A DNA stretch of 64,000 bases from NCBI GenBank assembly GCA_964348015.1, contig CAYGBC010000054.1, forward strand, positions 1-64,000, in the 5' to 3' direction. This stretch comes from SOIA01 sp964348015. Lineage in GTDB: Bacteria > Acidobacteriota > Aminicenantia > Aminicenantales > Aminicenantaceae. The notes beneath the pieces were generated by a model that was not told the origin of the DNA, searched no databases, and saw nothing but the letters and a program-made list of their open reading frames with translations. Position numbers and translations under genes: made by a program. Within the stretch, counting starts at the first letter, position 1, and the number at the start of each line of letters is the position of its first letter. Below, in pieces: positions 1 to 8,056 of the stretch.

Positions 1-147
1 AAAAAACAATTTATTGTTATATAATTATAACTTAGGGTGTTTTTGTTAAGCCATTTTCATGTTTGATATGGGGAATGTGTGGTATTATCCTTTTCCTTTT
101 ATTTCTCTGACTATATTGAATATTTGGAATTTAACAATAATTGCAAA

Positions 148-211
148 GCCGGCTGTTTCTCAATTAATAGCTAATTGAGATCTTAAAAGGAGGGTGCTCT
201 CCCCAGCCGGC
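148..211. other. three-way-junction-like inverted repeat
   Basis: Three nested perfect pairings lie within 64 bases of an otherwise AT-rich stretch: an outer stem GCCGGCTG (148-155) with CAGCCGGC (204-211), an inner 9-bp stem TCTCAATTA (158-166) with TAATTGAGA (172-180), and a short GGAG/CTCC stem (189-192 with 199-202). This could be a small structured RNA, a folded recombination site or a REP-like repeat. I do not recognise a known RNA family. The rest of 1-320 shows nothing I can name. Confidence 0.3.
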
Positions 212-320
212 AAAGAAGAGCTTTTGCGCAAATGGGATGGATGGCCAACTCTATCCTATTATCCTATGTTGCTCTGATTGAGATATTTTTTACATTCTAG
301 CAAAAATAAGCTGTATAATT

Positions 321-1334
321 TTATGCTTTAAAAATAATTCTAAATGATGTTCCATCCCTTCCATCAAGCTCAATGCTGCCACTTACCTGGTCTACTAAAT
401 CATTTACTAGCTGGAACCCCAGCGTATGCGGATTTTTAAAATTCGCATTTTCTTTGATGCCAACTCCATTGTCACTGATTATTAAAATATATTGATCTTT
501 ATTTTCTGCATGCATGTCCAAGCAAATTTGGCCTTTCCTCTTTCCGGGAAATGCGTGCATAATAGCATTGGAAATAAGTTCATTAATGATCTGCCCCAAA
601 GGAATTGCAGTATTTATATCAAGGAAAACATCTTTAACCTTCACTTTTATTTGTATGTCAGATTCTTTGGCCTCAAATGCATTGAATAATGAGAACACTA
701 GAGCCTGGACATAATCCTTAAAGTTAATTCTTGTCATGTCTTCGGAGCGATATAACTTCTCGTGGATCAGTGCAATTGTTCTTATCCGATTTCGCCATAC
801 CCCCAAAACTTCTAAAGCTTCCCTGTTTTTTAGCTGTCTAGATTGTAATCTCAAAAGGCTTAACATGATCTGCATATTGTTTTTAACTCGATGGTGAATT
901 TCTCTCATTAATATTTCTTTCTCCTTGAGTGTCTTCTTGAGTTGTTCTTCGGTCTTTTTGCGCTCGGTTATGTCTCTTATAACCGTAATCACTCCTACAG
1001 GTTTTTCATTCTTTTTTAAAAGAGATCCAAGGATTTCGACTGTCTTTCTCTTGCCAGATCTTGTAAAAATCTCAATCTCCTGAATTTGGACTTTCTGCCC
1101 TGATATAGTTTTTATAAAGTAAGAATACATCTTTCTAAGACTATTTGGTGAGAACATATTTAAATGCCGTATATTCTTCCCAACAATTTCTTCATCTGTC
1201 CATCCTCCGAATTCTGTTATCCTTTTATTTATCCTCATTATCTTACCCTTCATATCGAGTTGTAATATCCCATCAATAATACTGTTTAAAATTGCTTCTA
1301 ACTGCCCAGCTAAAACTTGATTTTGTGCTTTCAT
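321..1334 (-). CDS. PAS-domain sensor histidine kinase (HisKA_2 type)
   Basis: A 337-residue soluble sensor kinase. Residues about 10-125 form a PAS fold ending in the usual ITVIRDITERK linker. A HisKA_2 dimerisation helix follows, with phospho-acceptor motif EIHHRVKNNMQ (His147/His148), then a HATPase_c domain with an N box (INELISNAIMHAF) and G1 box (DNGVGI). There is no membrane segment, so it probably senses an intracellular signal or works with another protein. An in-frame TAA 30 bases upstream fixes the N-terminus close to this ATG. No response regulator is adjacent; the only one in the window is at 37.5 kb. Kinases of this class often phosphorylate stand-alone receiver proteins, so the partner is unknown. 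Confidence 0.9.
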   Translation of the reverse strand: MKAQNQVLAGQLEAILNSIIDGILQLDMKGKIMRINKRITEFGGWTDEEIVGKNIRHLNMFSPNSLRKMYSYFIKTISGQKVQIQEIEIFTRSGKRKTVEILGSLLKKNEKPVGVITVIRDITERKKTEEQLKKTLKEKEILMREIHHRVKNNMQIMLSLLRLQSRQLKNREALEVLGVWRNRIRTIALIHEKLYRSEDMTRINFKDYVQALVFSLFNAFEAKESDIQIKVKVKDVFLDINTAIPLGQIINELISNAIMHAFPGKRKGQICLDMHAENKDQYILIISDNGVGIKENANFKNPHTLGFQLVNDLVDQVSGSIELDGRDGTSFRIIFKA

Positions 1335-1483
1335 ATTCCAATAAATCTCAATTTTTTTTCTTATTTAGCTGCATATATTATCTTATTCGCATATTAACTT
1401 TTTAGACTTCTTCAGGATTTCATTTTCAATTAAACAATCATAAGAATAACAAGGAATATTGACTGTATAGAAAGATTCATCAT

Positions 1484-1810
1484 TTATCGCTCTGGAGGAA
1501 AATTCAACCTACATTTGACTGTAATATATTTAAGAATTTCTGCAGCATTCTCTTCATCGAAGACATTATATCCATTGATTCTTTTATAACAGTGAATCCC
1601 AACCCATGATCTCTTAAAATATAATTCAAGACTTGGTTTAAAAGTTGAATGAGCTCGTGTTACATGTGAAAAACCCAGCGTTCCCTTATTGCGAGTCCAT
1701 ATCGTGACCATTGTTGGATTCCAATCACCTTCGAGTCCAGCAACAACTCTTTGGATCCCATCATAAGAGATTTCACGAATGATTGATGGAATATTTTTAA
1801 ATTCATTCAT
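1484..1810 (-). CDS. hypothetical protein, 108 aa
   Basis: A small soluble protein with no signal peptide or membrane helix. It is rich in aromatic residues in its middle part (YFKRSWVGIHCYKRINGYNVF) and ends in a basic tail. The ATG is preceded by AAAGGG about 5 bases upstream, a weak ribosome site. It follows the ABM/YciI pair in the same direction but about 140 bases away, so co-transcription is uncertain. I do not recognise the family. Gene status rests on length, start context and the absence of a better frame. Confidence 0.5.
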   Translation of the reverse strand: MNEFKNIPSIIREISYDGIQRVVAGLEGDWNPTMVTIWTRNKGTLGFSHVTRAHSTFKPSLELYFKRSWVGIHCYKRINGYNVFDEENAAEILKYITVKCRLNFPPER

Positions 1811-1951
1811 TTTGGCCCTTTTGATCGTTGAAATAATATTGTTGTCACTCAGCTAGTTATGAGATTAGTTTGAATATTTGTTATTGCCAACACTGAACAA
1901 GAGAAAAAGGAAGATTGATGCCAGGAGAACAAAATGTTTGAGTCAATATAA

Positions 1952-2278
1952 TCATGGTGAAATAACAACATCATAATGGTTGACATGTGCATCAAAAATG
2001 CTAAGCAGTCTCCTGGCTTCATCTTCGACGACAGCAACGGATGGATCATCGCCAGCAAATTTGTGAACGGCTTGCATCGACTCCCATAAGGTGATAACAA
2101 GAAATTCTACATCATCATTTTCATTGTTGCGCCTTTTAAAAACGTAAGCGCCATTGTACCCCCTGATGTTTCGGATATCCTTGAACACCTTCCCTTCCAG
2201 AAAAGACAAATAGGCATCCGCATTCTCATGTGATGACCGGCCGATCCACGTTCGTGCAATGATGATTTTCTCTTGCAC
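1952..2278 (-). CDS. antibiotic biosynthesis monooxygenase (ABM) domain protein
   Basis: A small ferredoxin-like-fold protein of the ABM/YgiN type. Seen: the pattern ARTWIGRSSHENADAYLSFL, then KVFKDIRNIRGYNGAYVFKR and a strand EFLVITLWESMQAVHKFAG, the usual order of this family. Known members oxidise or degrade small aromatic or haem-like substrates, but many have no assigned reaction. The GTG at 2278 gives an N-terminus (VQEKIIIARTW) of family length; an ATG at 2305 is also open. The gene overlaps the end of the upstream YciI-like frame by up to about 170-200 bases, which is unusual and may mean a lost stop or a frameshift in that gene. Confidence 0.75.
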   Translation of the reverse strand: MQEKIIIARTWIGRSSHENADAYLSFLEGKVFKDIRNIRGYNGAYVFKRRNNENDDVEFLVITLWESMQAVHKFAGDDPSVAVVEDEARRLLSIFDAHVNHYDVVISP

Positions 2279-2556
2279 ATGGCGTTCCCGATGACTTCCG
2301 TCCATTCACGGATCTTCCAATCAGATATAAGGGTGTTTTTGACATAGGGATCGTTCTTAACGAAATTTTCGACAACGCTGCGATCGTCCGCGTTGAAAAT
2401 AAGAGCAGCTCCATCTGAAGGATTGACAAATTCTCCCGCGAGCAAAAGCTCGCCACTTTCTATAGACCTTTTTACGATTCGTAGATGCTCCTTACGATAA
2501 GGAGATCTTTTGTTAATGAAATCATTAACGACTTCATAAAAAAGAAGAAAATACAT
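2107..2556 (-). CDS. YciI-like protein with an extended C-terminus
   Basis: The first about 95 residues match the YciI fold: MYFLLFYEVVNDFINKR, then RKEHLRIVKRSIESGELLL, the GEFVNPSDGAALIF strand and NDPYVKNTLISDWKIREW. The family is small and dimeric, with a proposed catalytic His; its substrates are mostly unknown. The start at 2556 is fixed by a strong AAGGAGG five bases upstream; a longer frame to 2595 lacks such a site. Homologs normally stop shortly after the REWT segment, but here the frame runs about 50 residues further, through the ABM gene. That tail has no family features and is probably spurious or the result of a lost stop. Confidence 0.75.
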   Translation of the reverse strand: MYFLLFYEVVNDFINKRSPYRKEHLRIVKRSIESGELLLAGEFVNPSDGAALIFNADDRSVVENFVKNDPYVKNTLISDWKIREWTEVIGNAMCKRKSSLHERGSAGHHMRMRMPICLFWKGRCSRISETSGGTMALTFLKGATMKMMM

Positions 2557-2686
2557 AGTTGCCTCCTTCGCAATGGGCACGCGTGCAATTTTCACTCAAA
2601 GCTGCTTTTTTGTGGCCCAAAATCTAAATTATGAACGAATTGCCTTGATTGCGGTCAGTATCAAAAAAAATCGGAAAGCCAACCTT

Positions 2687-3433
2687 TTATTTTAAAAACA
2701 AAAGTGCAGACAGAGTCGTAGTAATAACAACAAATATTCGATATGGCTTTTCTGGGATGACCTTCACAACCTTGATCCCTACAATAACACCCCCAATAAT
2801 CACTGGCGTCATAAAAACATCAAAATAAAGAGTTTCAATGGATATTGTTTTCCATATTACCACATGGAGCGGTACTTTCAACATATTCACGATAAAAAAA
2901 AACCATGCTGTTGTCCCGATATAACTCAGTTTTGGCAACCGCATCGATAAAAGATATACAGCTAAAATGGGCCCCCCAGCATTGCCCATCATAGTAGCAA
3001 ATCCTCCAAATACTCCTAGTGCCATTGCAAACCACCAATAATCAGGGACGATATCTTTCCTCTTGACATCTCTCCATAACATGATAATGATTCCGGAAAA
3101 GATGGTAATGATTATGAATTTTTTGAATAAAAAGTCAGGTATAACGCTCCCGACCAAAACTCCCAAGGTTATGCCTGCCAAGATCCAAGGTAACATCCGG
3201 AATATGTGCTTCCAATTCGCGTGACGATGATAATAAGGCACGCTGCAAACATCCGCAATAATCAAAAAAGACTGGACAATCCCTGTGGAAGGCTTTCCAC
3301 CGAAAATATGTGCCATTAATGGGATGGTAACCATAGATGCACCTGTCAACCCAGCCTTTGTCATACCAATAAGAGCACAACAGATTACAATAAGAATCCA
3401 TATTGAAAGTGGTTGACCCATCAATTCATACAT
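2687..3433 (-). CDS. TauE/SafE (TSUP) family membrane permease
   Basis: An integral membrane protein of 248 residues with about seven or eight hydrophobic helices. It shows the typical N-terminal glycine-rich segment (GMTKAGLTGASMVTIPLMA) and a second copy of that pattern (FGGFATMMGNAGGPILAVYL), the internal duplication of the TSUP family. Members move sulfite, sulfonates, 2-oxo acids or other organic anions across the inner membrane; the substrate cannot be read here. No sulfur-metabolism gene lies next to it. The start has only a weak CGGAA upstream; a second Met four residues later is possible. Confidence 0.85.
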   Translation of the reverse strand: MYELMGQPLSIWILIVICCALIGMTKAGLTGASMVTIPLMAHIFGGKPSTGIVQSFLIIADVCSVPYYHRHANWKHIFRMLPWILAGITLGVLVGSVIPDFLFKKFIIITIFSGIIIMLWRDVKRKDIVPDYWWFAMALGVFGGFATMMGNAGGPILAVYLLSMRLPKLSYIGTTAWFFFIVNMLKVPLHVVIWKTISIETLYFDVFMTPVIIGGVIVGIKVVKVIPEKPYRIFVVITTTLSALLFLK

Positions 3434-3593
3434 TAAATCAATTCCGTCTTCATCCCATAATGCTTAAAATAAAAACTCCGGCGAAAACCACACGAACTCC
3501 TGAACTTCAAGTCCATTTCGGAGAAAAAGCGAGGGAGAGAAGAACATCTCTATGTAGCGAATATTTTTCTTTTTTGATCTCTTTTTTTTATTT

Positions 3594-4475
3594 TTAAAAC
3601 CTTTTGAAAAGGTCCTTTATCTTGTTATGATATTCATCTCGAAAAACCATAGGAGCCATGTGTCTGTAACCTTCAGGAAATAGAAATAACTCTGTATTAG
3701 GAAGGAGCTTCTCCAAAATATCCAAATCTTTATAACAAGGATCATCCTTGCTGCTAATAATGAGTATCTTCCCTTGCCATCCCTCAAAGTTTTCGACAGT
3801 GTATTCTCCACCCTTATGGAATTGAAATACCACTTTTGCAGCATTCATCAGAAATTTTTTTGAACATTGCTGATCTACAACTTGTTTCATGAATACTGAC
3901 TTAAATCGCATCCTCTCCTTTGCTTCTGTTGGGATCTCGGCTACTGGAGTCCATTTGCGTATTTTTTGTTTGAATACGGCTTTAAGCAAGAATAAAGGGA
4001 ATATACGCAATAGAACCAATCCCCATTTCTTGCTTTTCTTCCGACTTGGCGCAAACGTATTAGTAAGCACCATGGCATCAATGATGTCGTAGTATCTATT
4101 AAAATAAATCTGGGCATACACCCCTGATAGAGATTGTCCGATGACAAACACACGTTCAACTTTTTCTTTTTCAAGTACCATATTAACACCAAGCCTGAAT
4201 TCAGATAGGTTATTGAATAAGGAAATATCCACAACCACTATTCTGTAGTCATTTTCGAAGCCAAGGACTGTTTCGTACACTATCTCGAGTCCGCTATGCC
4301 CCCCACTGAAGATGAGTATAGTTTGCTCCCCTATTCCGCAGGAATAGTATTTTATGGATTTCCCTTTCACATTAATTTGTTTTGTCTTGTGAGTCGCCAA
4401 GAATTCTTGTAGCTTTTTAAGCTCTGCATGAGAAACATCAGCATAATATTTTTTCATCGATTTATGATCTATCAT
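3594..4475 (-). CDS. alpha/beta hydrolase
   Basis: A 293-residue alpha/beta hydrolase fold. Seen: an oxyanion-type segment IFSGGHSGLEIVYET, the strand RIVVVDISLF, the nucleophile elbow VIGQSLSGVYAQ (Ser in GQSLS, a variant of GxSxG), an acid after the late strand (ISSKDDPCYKD) and a C-terminal His in EGYRHMAP. There is no signal peptide, so it is cytoplasmic. The ATG follows AAAGGA by 8 bases. It is transcribed after the methyltransferase, with a gap of about 40 bases, so the two may be co-expressed. Esterase, thioesterase or C-C hydrolase activity cannot be told apart. Confidence 0.85.
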   Translation of the reverse strand: MIDHKSMKKYYADVSHAELKKLQEFLATHKTKQINVKGKSIKYYSCGIGEQTILIFSGGHSGLEIVYETVLGFENDYRIVVVDISLFNNLSEFRLGVNMVLEKEKVERVFVIGQSLSGVYAQIYFNRYYDIIDAMVLTNTFAPSRKKSKKWGLVLLRIFPLFLLKAVFKQKIRKWTPVAEIPTEAKERMRFKSVFMKQVVDQQCSKKFLMNAAKVVFQFHKGGEYTVENFEGWQGKILIISSKDDPCYKDLDILEKLLPNTELFLFPEGYRHMAPMVFRDEYHNKIKDLFKRF

Positions 4476-4517
4476 AATGGAATCCTTTCTATTAAAAAAA
4501 ATATTTTTCTGATTTGA

Positions 4518-5141
4518 TCACTTTATACCTGAGGCTACAAATATGTTCACACATGCTTTTGCTTGTGCAATTTCTGATTCTGCACAACAGTCCTCACCAA
4601 CACATGAGATTCGGACTTCCCGGAGACCTGCTTCTTCAAACCACTTCTGGATATCCCTCCTTTTAAAACCCAACCAGAAATCATGCTGTTCTTCTCTCAG
4701 AAACTCGAAGTTATGTTCGTCTAAGTCTGTTACTATTAATCTTCCTCCGGTTTTTAGGATTCTGGCCATTTCTTTTATCGAAACCTCCGGAAATTCAACA
4801 TGATGCAAGTACATATTGGAAAAAACATAATCAACAGTCTCATCCTGAATAGGCAAGTTGTCCGATTCCCCTATTCTGTATTCAATATCTTCAATTAGCT
4901 TAAACTTTTTTTTCATCTCCTCCAGCATCGCTTTCGACTGATCTACCGCAACAACTTTTAATCCCTTTTTCACCAATCCCTCCGTGATGAAACCTGTTCC
5001 TGCTCCTATGTCCGCTGCAAGACATCCTTTTTGAACATTGGCTGTAGCAAGCGCAACATCACGGACTTTGCCGGAAAAAAATCCTTTTCTCATTCTATCC
5101 CAATGATCCGCAACCTGTTCAAAATATTTTTTGGAGTTCAT
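4518..5141 (-). CDS. class I SAM-dependent methyltransferase
   Basis: A 207-residue Rossmann-fold methyltransferase. Motif I is ADIGAGTGFITEGL, motif II is VVAVDQSKAMLEEM, and the post-I acidic and aromatic residues and motif IV (DYVFSNMYLHHVEFPE) are present, followed by KTGGRLIVTDL. This is the Methyltransf_11/25 type that also includes arsenite and small-molecule methylases. The C-terminus contains a Cys pair (VGEDCCAESE) seen in some arsenite methyltransferase-like relatives, but the full arsenite-binding set is not visible. The ATG follows AAGGGAAG. A broken DUF2284 gene lies just upstream. Confidence 0.85.
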   Translation of the reverse strand: MNSKKYFEQVADHWDRMRKGFFSGKVRDVALATANVQKGCLAADIGAGTGFITEGLVKKGLKVVAVDQSKAMLEEMKKKFKLIEDIEYRIGESDNLPIQDETVDYVFSNMYLHHVEFPEVSIKEMARILKTGGRLIVTDLDEHNFEFLREEQHDFWLGFKRRDIQKWFEEAGLREVRISCVGEDCCAESEIAQAKACVNIFVASGIK

Positions 5142-5231
5142 GATTCAACTTCCCTTAATACCTACGGCATTTTTTAAGTCTAAAAAATTATTAACACTAA
5201 GATCTAAAAAAAATGACAACTACTCAATGAT

Positions 5232-5779
5232 TCAGTCGACCATAAGAAAAGCATATCTGTTCAGTCTTTCAGAATAATTGTTCAATACCTCAATGGGCAA
5301 GCCAAATTGTCTTACAGTCTTAAAAACATCGACCGCCAGGGCTTCTGGTGTCGGCCGTGCCTGACGGGGATTTTTACACAGGCTTCTGTCTTTAGTGCAT
5401 TCCTCACAAAAATTGCAGGTCGACATTATAGTGACAAATGCTTTCTGGTATCCTGCGAGAAAAACATCCCTTTCAACTTTTAACAATATCGAGTTCTTCT
5501 GTACTGTCCATTTTTTAAGGTTAGATCGGTCATTTATTATTTTTTCAAATCTGAGATGACTGCATTTTTATACTCATGGAAAAACGCTTTACAATTATCA
5601 ACTGAAGGAACATTGGGAGGGCAAGAGGCTGCTCCATAATCCTCACAGCCAAATACACATTTCATACGGACCCATTGAGAGACGATAATTTTCTTAGGAT
5701 CAATCCATTTATAATCGAAAAGATCATATTTATTGAATATCGATTCGAAATAATCCTTTTTCTTTGTCTGAAATTCCAT
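5232..5779 (-). pseudogene. DUF2284 metal-binding protein, split by a one-base shift
   Basis: Two frames together give one DUF2284 protein. The first (5779-5537) holds the Cys-rich segment CVFGCEDYGAASCPPN. The second (5486-5232, open back to about 5550) holds FLAGYQKAF and CNFCEECTKDRSLCKNPRQA. Between them the second frame reads without stops as FEKIINDRSNLKKWTVQKNS, exactly the expected linker. The switch lies at the TTTGAAAAAATAA stretch on the minus strand (plus-strand T run 5540-5545) and needs one extra base or a -1 slip. Cysteines suggest Fe-S or metal binding. It could be a real mutation, a sequencing error in a homopolymer, or a slippage site. Confidence 0.8.
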
Positions 5780-5882
5780 CTCAGTTGCCGTGCAAAGCCC
5801 TGTCGATCATCATCTTGCCATTCTGTAATTTCAGAGAAGACAACAATTGATCCTTCCACGTTTCACAAAACGACCATAATTA

Positions 5883-6914
5883 TCATCGGCGCCTCAATTT
5901 TTCATCCATAGGCCGGCCAAACAATATCATGCTTCTGCGGTTGAGTTCCGCCCAGTATTCATCATCCTGAAAGATCTCGGGAGAATAGAAAATCCATTCG
6001 GTCAGCTCCCCGATATACACCAGCGCATCATAGAGATCTCTCACTTTGTATGCCCTATAAGGTTTTGCTTTGGTCCCATCAGGCTGGAAAACCATTGGAA
6101 AGAGCAGGTCTGCATGCAGCCCTCCCGACCAGTGATTTATTGTTTCATACATCATTCCCTTTTCCAATTCATGCACTCTGTCCTCGACTTTGAGTTCTTT
6201 GGGTATCAAGAAACTAAAGGATTTAACTCCATCCAGAAGTTCTTTCTGTATTAGGTTAGTCAGCCCTTTATTGATCCTGCCGCCTACATTGGACGGGACT
6301 TTTGCCAGATGAGCGCCCCCAAATATAATCAGGACTCGTTTTTTTTGAGCTACCGCCTGTTTCAATGCAATACTACTCGGAAAAGAATTTCTTTGACGAA
6401 AATAAAAACGGTGATCCTCTTTGGTTTTTATCTCTTCCCATTTGATAGGTGGATCCCCCCCCATAACCCGGATTTTTTTTTCCGCTGGCAGTGACTTGTT
6501 AATAGCCCGTATATGCTGCAGAAACTCATAATAGAGAGGGCTATCCCATGTCTGGACCATTGAGGATACAGTGGTGTCACGCCAGAGTTTACTCAGTTCC
6601 TTAAAGGAGATATCTTTTCCCTGCATGTAATCATCCAGTAGGTTTTGATGCCTGGCTGTTACAAACTCTACAATTATCACGTCCAGTGCATCCTGGACAT
6701 TCTTATCCGATAGTAATATCTTCAGGAAATCATGGGCTGTTTTAGAACAATGCCCTCCTTCAGCCAGGCACACTATAGGATTATCTTGAATAGCGCGAGC
6801 AATGTATTGAATTGCGTCGAATGGATATTTTTGTTCCTGCGCTGTGCAAACCGACAGCGGATGGAAAGTCCAAAATATCAGGGGAATTAAAATGCAAATA
6901 GATTTTTTCTTCAT
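5883..6914 (-). CDS. secreted erythromycin-esterase/ChaN-like protein
   Basis: A 343-residue protein with a clear signal peptide (Lys-rich start, hydrophobic stretch, cleavage near CTAQE). The mature part has the EreA/ChaN/TIKI pattern: a Glu and His in IVCLAEGGHCSKTAH, an acidic strand VIIVEFVTARHQNLLDDYM, RVMGGDPPI and a late IIFGGAHLAK. In this superfamily these residues form a metal or catalytic centre used for ester hydrolysis or haem handling. The exported location argues against a direct antibiotic-resistance role. The start has AAAGGAAGG close upstream. It stands alone, and the substrate is unknown. Confidence 0.7.
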   Translation of the reverse strand: MKKKSICILIPLIFWTFHPLSVCTAQEQKYPFDAIQYIARAIQDNPIVCLAEGGHCSKTAHDFLKILLSDKNVQDALDVIIVEFVTARHQNLLDDYMQGKDISFKELSKLWRDTTVSSMVQTWDSPLYYEFLQHIRAINKSLPAEKKIRVMGGDPPIKWEEIKTKEDHRFYFRQRNSFPSSIALKQAVAQKKRVLIIFGGAHLAKVPSNVGGRINKGLTNLIQKELLDGVKSFSFLIPKELKVEDRVHELEKGMMYETINHWSGGLHADLLFPMVFQPDGTKAKPYRAYKVRDLYDALVYIGELTEWIFYSPEIFQDDEYWAELNRRSMILFGRPMDEKLRRR

Positions 6915-7007
6915 TCCTACCTTCCTTTATACAAACATTTTACTAGCCTTTATTATCTCATGGAATTATTGAACGTGCATAAACTGGGATTTACAATGTA
7001 GTTTATA

Positions 7008-8006
7008 TTATTGAATCGGTTTTATAGCCGGATCATTTTCAATCATTTTTGTCACGATACTTTCCACATGTATCTTTGTCGTATCCAATACTTCTATATC
7101 CTCAAAGTCCGATTGGCTTAAGACTAAAGGCAATTCTGTGCCGCCTAAGATTAATCCTTCTATCGATTCTTTCCTTTTTAATTCTCTTACTATTTGAATC
7201 ATTTGGAGTTTGGTTTCAGGTGAAATCCTGTTAACCACTAGTTCCGTCATATATTTTGTGTGAATAAAATCCTGTTCTCCCGGGTTAGGAATTACAATTT
7301 CTATTGCATTAGCCGATGCAATCCTGTTGTAGAATCCATTTATCATGGTGGATTTTGTGCCGATTAATCCTACTTTTTTCATCTTTTTATAAGCAATTAT
7401 TTTGCAGGTTTCCTCAACGATACTGATCAATGGAATATTTACTTTTTCCATCAGTCTATCAAAAACAAGATGAGGTGTATTTGATGCTATGGCTCCATAT
7501 TCAACCCCAGCCTTTTCAAGAATCTTGATTTTATGAGCAAGGAAATCAACTAATGAGTCTAGCTGGTTCCTAAATACATAGGCAAGCATTTCGGTCATAT
7601 CAATGCTGTTTATGATAATCTCAGGATAGTTTTTAGTATTTAGTCTTTCCTGGAATCGTTTTATAATCAATCTATAATACTCAATTGATGATTCTGGGCC
7701 AATCCCACCAACTAATCCTACTTTTTTCATTTGTATTTCCTTATTTTTTTGGCAAATATTATGTCTTTTCATTTTTTCATGAAGCGTTGTTGGCTTCAAT
7801 CTTAGAAATTTTGCAGTTTTTCTTTGATTCCCTTCAAACTTGCTCAATACGGATAAAATTAAGGTTCTCTCTAGCTGGTCTATCAGCTCTTTCAAAGGAA
7901 ATTCTTGAATTAAAGCCCAGTTTTCTTCAATGACCGTATCCCAGAAAGAAACAGCAAATATTTCATCTCTATTTTTAAGAAATGATCCTATTGATGATTC
8001 TTTCAA
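7008..8006 (-). CDS. Fis-type HTH fused to aspartate/glutamate racemase-like domain
   Basis: Residues about 36-84 form a Fis/NtrC-type DNA-binding helix-turn-helix (LILSVLSKFEGNQRKTAKFL, then TLHEKMKRHNI). Residues 93-332 form an Asp/Glu racemase-like domain beginning MKKVGLVGGIGPESSIEYY. The two positions that normally carry the catalytic Cys pair read IASNTPH and LGGTELPL, so both Cys are replaced (Ser, Gly). The frame begins at a TTG (8006) with an in-frame stop 7 codons upstream. The racemase Met at 7730 has its own AAGGAA six bases upstream, so a free racemase-like protein may also be made. It may be a ligand-sensing regulator rather than an enzyme. Confidence 0.8.
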   Translation of the reverse strand: MKESSIGSFLKNRDEIFAVSFWDTVIEENWALIQEFPLKELIDQLERTLILSVLSKFEGNQRKTAKFLRLKPTTLHEKMKRHNICQKNKEIQMKKVGLVGGIGPESSIEYYRLIIKRFQERLNTKNYPEIIINSIDMTEMLAYVFRNQLDSLVDFLAHKIKILEKAGVEYGAIASNTPHLVFDRLMEKVNIPLISIVEETCKIIAYKKMKKVGLIGTKSTMINGFYNRIASANAIEIVIPNPGEQDFIHTKYMTELVVNRISPETKLQMIQIVRELKRKESIEGLILGGTELPLVLSQSDFEDIEVLDTTKIHVESIVTKMIENDPAIKPIQ

Positions 8007-8056
8007 GAATGCAACAGAATTGAATTACGACATTGAAAGTAAAAAATGTTATTCTT

